The notes under the pieces were generated by a model. The model did no database searches and was not told the origin of the DNA. It worked only from the letters and a program-made list of their open reading frames with translations. A stretch of 64,000 nucleotides of DNA from Stratiolaelaps scimitus (lineage: Eukaryota; Arthropoda; Arachnida; Mesostigmata; Laelapidae): contig JABWDB010000003.1 of assembly GCA_019614645.1 (NCBI GenBank), positions 19,181,001 to 19,245,000 on the forward strand, given 5' to 3'. A program made the position numbers and the translations under genes. Shown here piece by piece: positions 37,301 through 50,689 of the stretch (positions are counted from its first letter, which is position 1; each line of letters starts with the position of its first letter).

Positions 37301-39095
37301 TGCCGAAAGATAAAGGACCACTAGTAAAATCGCTAATAAACAAAAGAACGCGATCTGTAGCAAACATAATCAGAACTCTGAGGTAATAGGTAATGTGCTC
37401 GAGTGAGGGTTACAGCTTACATTGTAAATTGTAAGGCGTAAAAAGACGATGTTTAGGTTTAAATGGAACACGGCCAACAATTGAGTTCTGGTTCTATTCG
37501 CATTCGCTTCGCTGGCACGCCTATATTGAGATCATCCTTATTATGTCACATTAAGTGTGTTTCACAATCGAAGTCTAACTACTTGTAGTTACGGTAGAAC
37601 TATCAAAAATTGTAGTATACATGCACGCCTGTCTGGCTTATATAGCCATTATCGGTCACGAGTGCCAATCTATGAATGGGACATAAAGCGGTCCCTTCCC
37701 CCTTGCCATATCCTCGTAGTGTTCCCGTAAAGAGCTATCTGCTTAACCTACGCAATCTGTATAACTAGCCTAATTTCTGCCGACGAAGAGCCCGATGAAA
37801 ATCGCCGATATTAAAGCACGACTTTCACGTCACCCCAAAGGCTAACGACGTACTGAAGCGATCTTGTAATAAAGGTATAGTAAGATAACAAGTTCTAGGA
37901 ATCTAGGCTGGAAGCAGCTTTGGACCGATGTCTTTTATACCTTGTCCTATGTTTCACACATTGCAAATTGCAAAAAAGCTACGAGAATACAACACAGAAA
38001 AGAATATGATCCGATATCTGATATCGTACGCTACTTCTGTGGCACACACTATAGTATACACGTTCAACAAACTCCCCGTTTGTCACACGTGTTATGAAGG
38101 GTATTGACTAAAATTAGATTGTTCCGGTCCCCGCTATTATGAAAGATTGTATTATATTTGTATATAGGTAAACAGAGGCATGCTCTTATTTCATATTATT
38201 GTGCGTCTTAATATCCACAATAATTCGTGCCATAATAATCATATTATTACGATTACATCTGAGGTCCGAATGGTTGTGAGCTGTGTTATGGTACTACATA
38301 GATACACTGCTCCACCGATGAAAATTTGCACGAACGGCCGCGGTTCTAGGTTCAATAAGAACCCTCATGCGCTTATTAGAAGGGTCATCTTCACTATTAA
38401 CCTTCATGAGCGATATGAAATGAGAAGCACGTAATATAGAACTGGTTATATCAGGACCCTCCCCAAAAACTGTAATACATTCATTTTCTATCAGAGTTCT
38501 TGAGGTTGTTCAAAAAGTGACACAATATTAAATTCTAACCGAAGTCCACATTTTTAATAATAACTTCCGTGACTTGTTTCTTTCTCTCTAAATTCATATT
38601 AATAAAGTACCACATCACTCGCCAAATCATCATTAGCCAAACAAAGATTGTAATAGAACACATGCGAAATCGTCGCTTATTCTCATTAGCAATTATTGAT
38701 ATTAATCTTATTGACAAATCCTCAATTTAGTGACTACCTCGATTCGTGTGTGTCCTATGGAATTGAAACTGAAAACATTTCAATATGATCTACCCGTGCT
38801 TTAAATTTGACACATTGGACCCAAAAGATTTTCGAAATTGTCACATAGCGCCACGAGCTAGGCTAATACCGGAGGTATCAGGGCGGGAGATTTCTTAACT
38901 AACATTAACAGATTTTGACGCTACCTCGTACGCCAACCTATTGCTATGATGAATAAGCTCTATACAAGTACGCTGGCATTCATGCTTAATTTACTACTTA
39001 TATGGGTATGTCCGTATGTCTATAACCGAAATATCCAAACAAAGTCTTGAAAACTGCCTCCGCAGTTTCTCTGTCCCGTTCCCGATTCATTGGGT
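37301..39095. other. AT-rich unassigned DNA
   Basis: Nothing is recognised beyond short ORFs. Confidence 0.4.
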
Positions 39096-39098
39096 AAT

Positions 39099-39125
39099 GT
39101 ATATATATATATATATATATATATA
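39099..39125. repeat. (AT)n microsatellite
   Basis: Pure AT run, followed by GT-rich sequence (39126-39235). Confidence 0.9.
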
Positions 39126-39199
39126 ATGTGTGTGTAATAGTATCGTCTGCATTTGCCTGTCTTTCTTGGCCTTCTTTCTACTCCATCAGCAGCTGTATG

Positions 39200-39560
39200 T
39201 GTCTGTGTGTGTGTGTATGTGTGTCTATATGTGCCTGAGTGTCAGCGTGTGCAGTGGAAGTGGTTCTCCTTGCGGTCGTCAGCGACATCGAGTCACTGCT
39301 CCTGGGCTTGCCGCTGCGGTCGCCTCGCCGCTCGGAGTGAGCTCGTCCAGCGAGCTCGAATCGTGGGCTGGTTCTGACAGGCGGCCAGGCCCGGGGTGGG
39401 CCGCTCGTGTGGTCGATGTGGATCGTCCTTTTCTCATAAAACATTGCCGCCAAATAGGGGGATGGACCAAGAATCACGCCCCCTCCAAAGACAGACGAGG
39501 CCGCCCTACAGAGCAGCCAGAGACAGAGTCTGTGATGTGCTCATAGTACGCCAGCCAGCC
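39200..39560. other. GC-rich patch after a GT-rich stretch
   Basis: The stretch is GTGTGT-rich (39200-39235) and then GC-rich. It is open in more than one frame, and no domain was recognised. Confidence 0.35.
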
Positions 39561-39957
39561 AGCTAGCTCCCTGCCTTCCTTCGGTTAGCTTGGGCAAGCT
39601 AGGGAAGAATCCTCCTGGCAAGACGCGAGCCGATATAATATGAACGGTACCGCTGAGCTTTCTTTGCTGCCTTGAGCTTTGAGACAGGGCTGGAGGGGTG
39701 CCAGCAATCCTGAAGCAGTACGAAAAACGATGGCCAGACGACGGCTGAGACTGTTAGTGAGCAGGGACATAGCTCACAAACGTCTTGAAGCCATCTTGAA
39801 GTGACAGAGGATCCAACTGATGGATTGATGTGATTTTTTTGCGTTCTATCTTCCACCGAGTATATATCTCATATCTCGTCCCATGCCGCCGCCGACGCCG
39901 TGGCGTGAGGCGGTCCCCAACGAAATCAAACGATATGAAAACCGACGCGGCACTAAT

Positions 39958-39960
<3 letters not shown>

Positions 39961-39990
<30 letters not shown>
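39961..39990. repeat. (AT)n microsatellite
   Basis: Fifteen pure AT units. Confidence 0.92.
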
Positions 39991-39999
<9 letters not shown>

Positions 40000-40000
<1 letters not shown>

Positions 40001-43000
40001 TGCCAAGTAGCAGATCAGTTCGATAGAGAAAAAAATAACAACCGTTAGATTTCATCACACATTTCAACACATATGCATTATATGTAACATATGAAATGGG
40101 AGTGTAGACATTTGGGTGAAAAAACTCAGCTGTATCTTTCAGTTGAAGGTACTATTAGAGCTGAGACAAGGTCAAGTCTATTGACATCCATCCTGAACAA
40201 TTTGTCCACAGGCGCAATGGAAACGCGTGTGAAATTTTTTTTATTGTCCACAAACTGAAGGTTATCGCCTTTTTAAGGTTTGGATACATCTTACAAGGTA
40301 AAACATCCATCTGAATCATTGTTTTGAAGAATAAGAATAGTTATTATTATTTATTTGAGTAGAACATCCAAGTCTTGCCCATAAAGCACAAGATAGCTGC
40401 ACCCCATTGGAACGGTGGATGATCGATCAACGTTCGAATTCAATTGCCAGTTCAATGTGTTTGTTAGTCACCAATTAAACGGATCTGACCACACCGGCTT
40501 GACCAGATTACCTACGATTTATTTATATTGTATTTTCGTTGTAGTCCTAGACTAGAGACTAACGAGTATGGTTAGCTTGTTGTTACATTTCAATTGCAAC
40601 CACATATTCTTGGATATTACTAAACTACTAAAACATAAACAATTAAGAAAACGACCATAAAATTTTACTACACCATGTTTCGCACTACTACCACTAATAT
40701 ACAGATGAAATTGCGGTGCAATTTCCTCTTCGTCTGAGTAAATCAATGAATATTTTTGTCTAAACGACACAACACTATAACATACGTATGCCACCACAAT
40801 GTCAATTAGTGCAGATCAATGCATGAGCGTCTATTGCAAACGTGCAACCGAACGCCATCTCGAAACAGTAAACTCAATTGGACACGGCACAGCCTTGTTG
40901 TTGCTGACAGGTCTTCTTGATAACTCCACAGATTGTTGATTGTCGTAACATGCATGACGCGATTTAGATTCTTCTATATTAAACATGACCTGTCCTATGG
41001 TTTATCTAGAATCAATGTTTTAGGAAAACTGGGATATTGTTATCTGATCTAGAAGATCTTCAAAATAACGATCGATAAAACAACTCAAAAATGTTCATGT
41101 GACAACAACGTTCGACTGCCACTACTCAATACAGATATTTCAATCTGTCATGGCTTGATTCAACGTTGTCACTTGCTGGATCAGCTGCGTTTGCCGATGA
41201 GCAATGCTCTGGACATCATGCGTGACCTTTCATAACACGATATCATTTTATCATGACCTGTACAATACCGGCAGGTTGCAGCTGTGCCGAGTCATTTCGA
41301 TTGTGTATGTGTCTATTTCTTGTACTAAAAGTATGTAGGCGCCTGCTCTGACTATACCATAGCTGCCACAACGCCTCCTCGGCAGAAAAGGTCCGCTCCC
41401 CCAGATGTGCCGTCTTTGAAGCCTCTCTCCAAGTCAGCGGAGCAACTAGCGCCCGCCACTAGTAGTAGACGAGCTTCGGTGGATGAAGTCTCCCCGCCTC
41501 TCTCTCTCGCTCTCTCCCACCGTGTGGCGCTACTACCTCTGTGCGGTAGCTCCTTGGAGTTCGTTCCCTTTCAGGAGTTCGCGGGCCGTGAAATTTATGG
41601 GAGAATGTCCTCCATCAACTGGGACAGGACACAATCGCAGTTCGGTGCGACAGTCTTCCCATATCAGCTTGTGAAACAGAGATCCCATAGCGTGATCAAA
41701 TTTAGCCTATGTAGCTACAATGTCACTGAGGGATCTACGTAAAATCGAATGCGTAGACAGCAAACAAGCTACAGTTTACTCTATATCCACATCGCAGGCA
41801 GCTTCTTTCGATCGTATATTGCAAAAGGCAAAAGCACTGCATTTCTTCGTTTGGTGAGTTCCTGCCAATTCGCTTGCGAGCGGATAAGCAATGGAGCCAC
41901 TCGAAATCAGCCGGTGTGTCCATTGCCTTACGTAGTCCCCGCAGAATGCCTTTTACTATCTGATATCCTCGGTGCTATCGGGACTCTTCTGACATCTTTA
42001 AAATAACGAGATTTTTCCAATTTCATTTTTGACACTCGGCCATCGTCGTGGATCGCGGGCGGCTAGCGCTGGATCCTCATCTTCTCCATGGTCGGCTTCG
42101 GTAATGACATACAAGCAGGATCATACACACAAACCCTACACACAGACGTGTACCCGTTTCTGCGAAGGTGCACCTCGTAGGTCCAAGCTCTCTCCTTGTT
42201 GCGGTAACTGGATACTAGATGGATACGTCTCAAACAACTGCAGAGGTATCGATTGCACACTATGATAAGGTGGTGACATTTGCCAAAGGATTGGCTAAAA
42301 TTAGTTGGAACTGTAGCATCTCCGACAAAGATACCTCTCTAGGACATGCGAACTCACAGCGAAGCATAGTGAGACCTAGTGCAGGTTAAAGGAACTGACC
42401 ATGACCTTAGGTCAACTGTGTACCAGTCCGCGCCCTGCCTAGGACCAGCCCTCAGAGCTAAAATTGATTGTATATATACATGCATTAGCTCATAACGTCA
42501 AATTACATCAGGATATGTACGTGCTCCAATGGCGGGCTGCACGAATTTGCTACTACGGAGTACCCTTAACCCGAAACGTAAAAAGCTTATCAATAACAAC
42601 GTATCCCTGATGTTGATATTTGCGAGTTTCCCTATAAAATAGATGCTTGCTCTTTTTTCTTACATTCTCTTCACCACCCTCCTCCAGATTCTCGATTAGG
42701 TGTCCATGTCCCTGTCCAGTATTTGTGACCACTCGACAACATTTAACCAAGTTCACCTCCCCTCCCCTTGAACCTTCCACGCATTTTCCGCCGAGGTGAC
42801 GCAGCTCTTATTTCCACTTACACAATACGAGCTTTATATGTAGTGTACTTTCGCCTGACTAGCTGAGACTGTATGGCTTGATCCTGCCGAGTGTGGCGGA
42901 ACCCCATATCCGCAGGCGCCATCGTCCACCGCAGGTTTCATCCGATCAGTCAGAGCAACCCGCCGAGTCGGCGGTGTCCCAACCGTCTCGGAACGATTTA

Positions 43001-43990
43001 TAAACGAAGACCACGGACCCCTCCGCCAGCCCTCTCCTCATTTCTAGGCTCGGTCAGTCGTATGTAAGTTGAGTGTGTCGATCATTTATTAAATTCTCAA
43101 CGCCTTGTCCGCGTGCGTCACCGCTCTGGAGCTGAGTTCTCCTCGTCTGCGTGCGCTCCCTCCGAATCCTCAGCGACGGCGATTCAACATCAGCGCAGCA
43201 TCGACCCTGGACGCCCACTGGGCTGTGCAGCTATGGGCAAAACTGCCGCAATCCATGGATGGCCTTTGACGCAGCGCTATATTCGTGTACAAAGGAATCA
43301 AAGCATTGGTTTGTGCGACCGACCCAAACTTGTCGATAATTCCAGCAGATTTGCTAATATGTATCATATATCAAATAAGAGCATTTGTCGACGGACGATA
43401 TCACGGTGTGGCATATTTTGGCCGGAGTGTACGGAAACTGCAGTACGTTCAATGTTAGTCCCCATTGCGCCGCAGACCAATACGATATCCTTTGCGCGGA
43501 ATGAATAGTTACCCTCACATAGCATCGTTTAATAGAGTGGCTTAGATATGAGCATTGTTATAGCTAATCAGTTTACCCCCTTCTTAATTATTATTTGATA
43601 ATTACGTCTTAGGTTTCACTGGATAGTATTGCTATTGGACGTTACTGCCATTCTATACCACCTCTGCTTAGCAGCGCTCGACATTCGATCCAACGAAAAG
43701 TAGGGCCCGAAGCGACTGGCTAATTGACGACCACAGGAGAAGAAGTAGTAGTTGTAGTAATAATCAGTTAATTTGGCCTTCCCTCGCCAAGTCTCACAAA
43801 CGAACAAATAAACAGACATACACAGTTACAGACCTATATCATCTGTATGGAGCTAGCTACTGACGTACACGAGTTAACCGACCCAGCATCGTCCTCCACC
43901 CCTCTCTCCCGCTCCGCACACGATACATTGAACATTCGATATAATACGCTGATCACATTAGAGCATTGCAAGTGATTCGTTACGGGTGTT
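40000..43990. other. Unassigned DNA
   Basis: AT-rich, with short ORFs on both strands and no recognisable domain, RNA or transposon. Confidence 0.4.
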
Positions 43991-43999
43991 CATCCTTCA

Positions 44000-44760
44000 G
44001 CAGGCATTCATTCATACATTCTAGCGGGAGCTGGTGAAGTGGCCGCCGTAGCTTTCGCCGCACCGGACAGTAGATCAGCATCATTGCTGGGAACCCCACC
44101 TCGGTACAGCAGTTACCCGCAGCTTCAGCTCCCACCAACAAGGTGACCAATCATATCATCCAGTCAGCGTCGCGCAGACACGCTCGTTCGGCTATCACGT
44201 TGAACCGTCCATATATCTCTGTAGCGGTTACTCTCTCTCTCCCTCTCTCTCTTCACACGATCTGTCTCTCAGTTGTACGCGGTGCGGGAGGAGTAGGATT
44301 GCTGATGACCGCTTCGCCGACGCTGCCGCCGCCGCCGCCACCGCCACCGCCACCGCCACGGTCGCACTATCAAGCGGCGAGAGATCGGAGATTGCCTATC
44401 CTCTTCCGACTCCGCAGATAGACACATCGGATGGAAGGCACGGACGCACATAGACAGTAGGGGTAGTCAGTGTAGTGAGTGTCATATTTGCATCATCTCA
44501 GGGTTTGTCAAGGACATCAAGTCTCGGCTGCTCGCTCCGTTGCCCAGGCCCAGACATCAGATCGCCAGCAAAGCAGAACGGCTGCTAGATCGCGTGCTAT
44601 GCTGCCGCTCGTAGAGCTACTGCCGCTGTCACTCGCCGTAGAGAGAAGACAGCGCCAGCGATATTGGGCTTGTCAGGATCAGATCTTGTTCCGATGTCAT
44701 ACACCGCCGATGCCACGGATCGATGGTTGGTGCTGATGCCGTTACGGGATAAGGTAAAAA
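44000..44760. other. GC-rich block with CT and GCC repeats
   Basis: CT tract at about 44231-44251 and a CCG/CCA run at about 44324-44359, which translates as poly-Pro in one frame. No conserved domain was found. A promoter or 5' UTR role is possible but unproven. Confidence 0.4.
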
Positions 44761-44821
44761 ACGAACGCCAACGATGCCTATATAGGCTAGCCGGTATTTC
44801 GTAAGTATGTAATATACATAC

Positions 44822-44823
<2 letters not shown>

Positions 44824-44859
<36 letters not shown>
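44824..44859. repeat. (AT)n microsatellite
   Basis: About eighteen pure AT units. Confidence 0.92.
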
Positions 44860-44864
<5 letters not shown>

Positions 44865-46690
44865 AGTACATTGAAGGGAATTCTATTTAAGATGAATGTT
44901 CGCGTTCGATGTCACAGTTTTGCCTCTATCAAATATTCCGTCACTATTGATAATATAGAATCTAAATTTTTCTCATTTTTTATACAGGATCTGAGCACAT
45001 TGAACATCGCGTAAGGCAAGCCGCTAGACGTAGTCCGGGTAAGCATATGACTCGGTTGGATTATAGAAGAGCTGCCCACCATTGATGTTGCTAGGCTATA
45101 GCATAAGCAATAACGATAACTGCTTCCGTATGCGCCCTGCAACTTGACAAAACTTCGGGTTTTAATCTAACGAGATGAACGCTACCCAATGCAGCAGTAG
45201 CAGCAGGACGAGAAGGAGGAGGGTAAAATCTTCGACAATAAATCAACCCCATGAATGGTATGGCCACACGAAACATTGACACTCTGCCTAACCGAGACGA
45301 GCCATCGTGTATTTGAGCTCGCGGCCGCTCATGAGTTCAGGTCTCGTTGCACGGCTTCCTTATAGTGTCGTAATGGTGCGTTGCGAATGGCCACCACCAG
45401 CCGCAAAAGAGCCGATGGGTTGCTTGGTTGTATGCTCGGCCATCGGTCCCGCGGTCGCTAACGCGAATTTGGTAAAATCAAGGCCTGCTCATAGCGAAGA
45501 AACCGGATGGCTGCTATGGATATGTCTGGAGAAGGAAGTGGCCAATGAAGCCAATTACCTCTCATCGGTCTGGTCTCGTTGTATCATTAGCTACGCCATT
45601 CGTTCTAACTCGCCCAGATTTGGCATAAGCCACATTCTCGAAGAGATCGTCGAAGTGCTCGTGTTCCTAACGACCATGGCGTGGTTTCGTTGGCACGGGA
45701 AGACGGAACTGTCACTGCTAGAGGTTCATAAGATGTGTGTGTGTGTGTGTGTGAATATGAAAGTCAAATTTAGTTCAGTTCAACTGGCGTAACATGGGGG
45801 AGAAAAAAATTAATCATAATTGCATTAATAATAATAATTGTTAACTCGCCCATAATATTCGCGTTCTATCGATTACTGTTATAAGAAATATTGCATTTTG
45901 AAACTGCGTTTCTTCTTGACGACCTAATTGTTTGAGGGATTTCTCCTGTATTCGATCCAAAATGTTTTTTTCCTTCGAATCTGTCCTTTTTATCTCGAAA
46001 CACGAGGTAACTTTTACAAACTTTTACAATGTTTTTTTCACTTTTACTCTTACATGTCTCACTATATGTTGAGATAATCTCGAGGTGTTGTTTTACATAA
46101 TTTCCATTACCGTAGTTGTTATTATTATTATCTTTCTTCTGGGCAGATTATCAATTGAGCTAATAATATCCAGTAAAATAATGAAGCATCTTTATTGTTA
46201 GAAACAGTCGTTAGTGTTACGGAGATTACTTCGCACTGAACAAAAAGCTAACAACTGCGTAGTTGTAGAAACAAATAAGTTACCGAAACCATCTCTGAGT
46301 GTGAAAAAAACTACCTAAAATAGGTAATTTTATTTAACTCTATTAGTTATTGTAGCCTCATGGGCAATCATGCCACGGAAGGGCCCAGCACTTGTTAAAT
46401 ACGCTTTTCAAACAGGCGGCTATAAATGCCCCCTTTCGTACGCCGACGTTATCAATGAATTGAATCTTAATTGCCTCAGAATTGTCCCACACCGTTGGTT
46501 TTGCGTTCACTTACAATCATTTGCTTGCCGCCTGTGCCGGGTTCTGCGAGCACTACAGAGACTGGGAACGGTGCCAGGTTCCAGACAGGCCATTCGTGGC
46601 AGGCTATCGCGTTACTAGAGATTTTGAAGAATTGCAAACTTTTCTTTGTTGGCTTTGCGAGTACAGTGCGTTGATTTTAGCACTTAATTG
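44860..46690. other. Unassigned DNA
   Basis: Includes an ORF of 161 codons (45307-45792 plus) that ends in a GT microsatellite (45733-45752) and has no recognised similarity. The rest is AT-rich. Confidence 0.4.
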
Positions 46691-48180
46691 CACATCTTTC
46701 CCTTTTTTTCGAGAAGTTACGACACCGGCAAGCGTAAGGTAGACCAGCGCACGCACCGACACAAGCGCACGTTCGCGAAATCTGATCTGATACTCCCAAA
46801 GGTACATTTGGCGCAAACACACAAGCTGGCGGCAAGGACCCTCCGCTGTCTCGATCGCGGGCTGTCGCTGGCGTCGGTATTGGCGGTATTGTTTGCTACC
46901 CAGCGGAGAACGGATCTCAGCGCTAATCCCAAACACGCGACTCCATCAAGACTCCTCCTGAGCCAAGCAGTGCAAGCGCGCAAGGGGGCCTTGGCTATGC
47001 GCAGCTGCGAAGTGGTAAGACACGACACCCTTGGTGCAGATGGCCCTCGTCGCAGTCTCCCCTGCTCGTCCCAGCTTACTTCCAACAGGGAATAATAGTG
47101 TTGTTGCCAAAGGAAGCGGAATCCAACGCGGCGACCGCCAAGCTCCACGCGGCGCTCGGCCGGCGTCGGCAGCCGTACCGGCGCGAGGCCAAGAGACACC
47201 ACTTCGAGCCGAGCATACCGCCGGCCATCGCTATAGCAGCCCCACGGCCCCCCTCAACACTCCCCCGAGCCTCACTAAACCCCCTTCTCTGCTTGCGCCG
47301 CCCCTAAAACTGAGATCTCCTCGAGTCGCCGTCCTGCGCATAGCCGAGTTGTGCGACCCATCCATTCGACTTCTCATCTTCCACTGCTTCGTCGTCTGCC
47401 ATCTCCCCCTTGGTTGGTCATCGTCCTGGGATCGTCGTGGCGAGCCTTCGGCTGCTTCATCGAGTGCTTGCGCTGTGCCCTCGCCTGGCCGGGTCGTCTG
47501 TGTGTCAGTCTGTCTGCCAGCCAGCCAGCCAGCCATTTGCTCCTCTGCCGTTTCTGCTCTGCGTGGTAGGCCGAGAGTTAAGTGCTTTCTGCTCTCGACG
47601 AAGTGAACGGATCGCTCGCTCCCGCCGGCTAGCCGGGCCACGAGGGGCACCGGCAGGGAGGACGGGGAAAAAACGGGATCGCGGAGACATTTCGAGAGCC
47701 GCCTGCAAGTGCTGCACGCGGGACGGCAGCGATGTTCACTTCATCGAGCACCTCGTATAGCATAGCGCAAAGGGCGAACGCACGAGGGCAACGGAGAACG
47801 AATGAAGGATCCGGCCAGCAGCTTTCAGGATGTACCAGTCGGTAGGAGGCAGATCAAGCACAGGGTAACAGAGAGACAGAGAGGAAGAGAGAGAGGGAGA
47901 GAGATGGGCTCGGATGAGAAATCGAGAGTGCTCTTTGCCTGGCACTTTCAAATTCGAGTTTTGCAACTTCCGCCAATCGAAGCCAGCAAGCGGCCTGGCC
48001 CATCGGCAACATCATCGTTGTCGTATGGAAAACTAGAGCTTGGACGATGTCTCAGTCCCCAGAGGGAGAGAGGGAGACAGTGCTGGAGAAAAAAAAGGCA
48101 ACGAAGAAGATGGCAGAAGCCGGCTTCGCCCGCAGTTCTGAGTGACTCCGCAGGCCGCCGGCAGACATCAGAAAGGACAG
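46691..48180. other. GC-rich block
   Basis: This is the largest GC-rich block of the right half, with overlapping ORFs of 110-191 codons in different frames and strands, CCAG repeats at about 47517-47535 and GA runs at about 47870-47905. No domain was recognised, and mutually overlapping long ORFs argue for composition rather than genes. Confidence 0.4.
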
Positions 48181-48204
48181 CAACGCATTATGATAATTTC
48201 AAAG

Positions 48205-48262
48205 ACAGATTCCTAACCGGGGTAGACCCCAGTCCGATTGCTGCTCTATCCACTACCTCTCG
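48205..48262 (-). repeat. tRNA-like SINE head (degenerate)
   Basis: On the minus strand an A-box-like TAGTGGATAGAGC (48255-48243) is followed by a small GGGG/CCCC hairpin and a decayed B box (GGTTAGGAATC, 48218-48208). The spacing fits a tRNA-derived SINE. It is not a functional tRNA. Confidence 0.3.
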
Positions 48263-48799
48263 ACCCGGGCGCTTCACCCCCGCGGCGCGCTTCACAGAAG
48301 AACCTCCCTCCAACTTGGAGAGGTATTCGATATTACAAATGTAGTTCATGGGCTGGACAAACTGCTAGCAGAAAATATAACTAATGCCTATTTTTGTTCG
48401 ATTCTCATCAAGAGGGTGTAGTTAAAGTTTAACTTACTCTCCCTCTATCTCTTGTTACTTATAACCAAGGTCGTTGCGATGTGGCGATTTGGGACTCGGA
48501 GCCCTGGAGATCAACGGAGAACATCTTGCCATTTACGTAGTGTTCCCAAGAGGTCACTATTAGTGTAGTTATGATCAAGCATACACGTTTCTGAAGCGAA
48601 TCAGTAAGAACTAAAAATTATGCTTCGCCAAATTATCGATTGACGATGAAGAAATAAGTAACGGGCCAGCGCAGAATTTGGCAAGCGAATACCTGTTGAA
48701 TATGTCACACAGTATCTGGCCCTGCTGGTAACTTATTAAGTATTATTCTGTATACGCCTAGCATACACTTCCGACGAGGGAGTGCTTACAATAAGATCA

Positions 48800-48834
48800 C
48801 TTATAAATTAGTCGAGATTCGACTAATTTATAAG
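48800..48834. repeat. Perfect 16-bp inverted repeat with a 3-base spacer
   Basis: Left arm CTTATAAATTAGTCGA (48800-48815), spacer GAT and right arm TCGACTAATTTATAAG (48819-48834) are exactly reverse complementary. No flanking target duplication or longer terminal repeat was noticed. Confidence 0.9.
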
Positions 48835-48839
48835 GCCTA

Positions 48840-50650
48840 TGCACAACCTAGGCTTTTGGACTGACTCTCAGCATTCGACTCCCCCGACCTGGCGGCATAG
48901 AAGAAAACATGTGAGCATTGTAAAAGTTCTTTAAATAAATCAAAAAATGCTTTCGGCCTGACTCTCAGCCAACATTTAACCTCCTCCTTCATATATACCA
49001 ATAAAGCCTTTATCTTACCTCTACTCTGTTGATGGGATGACTTCTTTAATTTTTTATCCACTCATTGTCTCTCTCACCTGATTCAATGTCCGCTATATTG
49101 CTTTCAAGAAGCGTCCAGTGTTTCTTTTGCAATTATTGTACTGAACAGAGCTCTCATTTAAAAAAATCTGCTCTTACCCGTCTATTCAACATACTTGCGA
49201 AGTTATCAATGTCTATCATTATAAATGACGGACAGGTGAACTAGCCGTGCCAACCCGCTGCTCTTCAATGGTACGCCTCCTCAATATGAAGAAGCCACGA
49301 TTGCTAATTGCATCGATGCAATGGACAATATCAGGCACATAGAGGGACGCCCCTCGAAATTTCAGCTGACTTCCCCATTCGACTCGCCAAAAGGTGGGCG
49401 GAGATAGAGGATGAATGCTGTTCTATGTCTCTCTCTCTCTCTCTCCATTGCTCTCCCTTGTTCTCTATCTTGCTCCTTCATCCAGGAGGATTTCTTTGAG
49501 AGGCTTCTTTTTCGAGACATTCGATGTTATGGAATGGGTGAATGGGTGATGTGCATGTAAGTGCAATGGTCGACAGCCCAAGCAGCAGCCTCAACAGTGG
49601 CGGCAGCAGCAGCACCAGCAGCTGACGACAACGACGATTCGTGTGTGTATCTGTGTGTGTGTGTGTATATGTGGCTGGCTGGCCCCTACAAATGACTTCT
49701 GCCTACTTCCCCGGCCCCCGGTTGAGCTCTATAGATGGTGGCGATGGTTGATTGGCGATTATTTGGAGGGATGTGTTTCTCTCGGTCGACCGACCGCCTC
49801 TTCCGTGTTTAGGCGGGCCCAACACGGAAATCGAACGCGAAGAGGGAAGGATGCCCCCCTTAGCTTTCCTCGAAACCGCTGCCTCGACGGCCTGCGAACT
49901 CCCCCCCCCGACGCTCGGGTGGCTTTTCTCGATGTGCGGTACGGGGAACGCCCGATGGACTCAATGTGATCAGAGGAAAAGAACTAACATAATGATGTCC
50001 CACGGCCTGGGGACAGTAGAAGCTCAGACACACAGAGTTCCCCCACTTTCCTCACCTCCCGGCCAAAACGGACGCCGTCCTCAACTGAGTTTGGGGTTCT
50101 CACTACCCTTAACAACAATGCATCCATAGCCGCCTCGAACATCCTCGCCAGTCACTACTATCAATGTGGAACCCTGTTTGTATCGATTGCGCTCGATAGA
50201 TGACTGACGTTAACCTTAGACAAGGAAATTTGCTCCTCTGGGATCCGCCATGGACGAGAATATGTACGGTACGCACAGGCGTGCACACGTTGCTATCTAT
50301 CGAACCACCACTGCTGCTAACTTTTGAGCGCGATACTATGATATCATTATCGTATAATTTCGCTTCTATTTTGTTTTCGATGTATATTTTCTCATATATT
50401 GTTTATATTTAACTGATGTGTGACCGTGGGTATTACCGCCGACGCTAATGTTGGCTATGTGCTTCTAACACAATCTAGCTTTGTGAGCAAAAGGAACTTA
50501 ATAAAGATTTCGCATTTCTCCCATTTCTCTATTGCAATCATTGCTCGTGTTGTTTCCCATAAATGATATCGCACTTTGCTTACTTCGATAATTGGCTAGT
50601 ATTGATTTGATTGAGCATTCGTTTTATCATGATAGGACTTGTCATTGATC
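48840..50650. other. Unassigned DNA
   Basis: CT run at about 49429-49445, a CAG-rich and GT-rich patch at 49580-49670 and a GC-rich patch at 49700-50110. No domain was recognised. Confidence 0.4.
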
Positions 50651-50689
50651 ATTAGCCCGAAACATTTAGTGGCCTGATATATCGAGAAC

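Noticed and set aside
45307..45792. 161-codon plus-strand ORF
   Set aside because: It reads into a GT microsatellite (poly Cys-Val) and resembles no family; kept only as a note in the region entry.
46717..47606. ORFs of 161-191 codons in a GC-rich block
   Set aside because: Several frames on both strands are open at once and none shows a domain or plausible splice partner.
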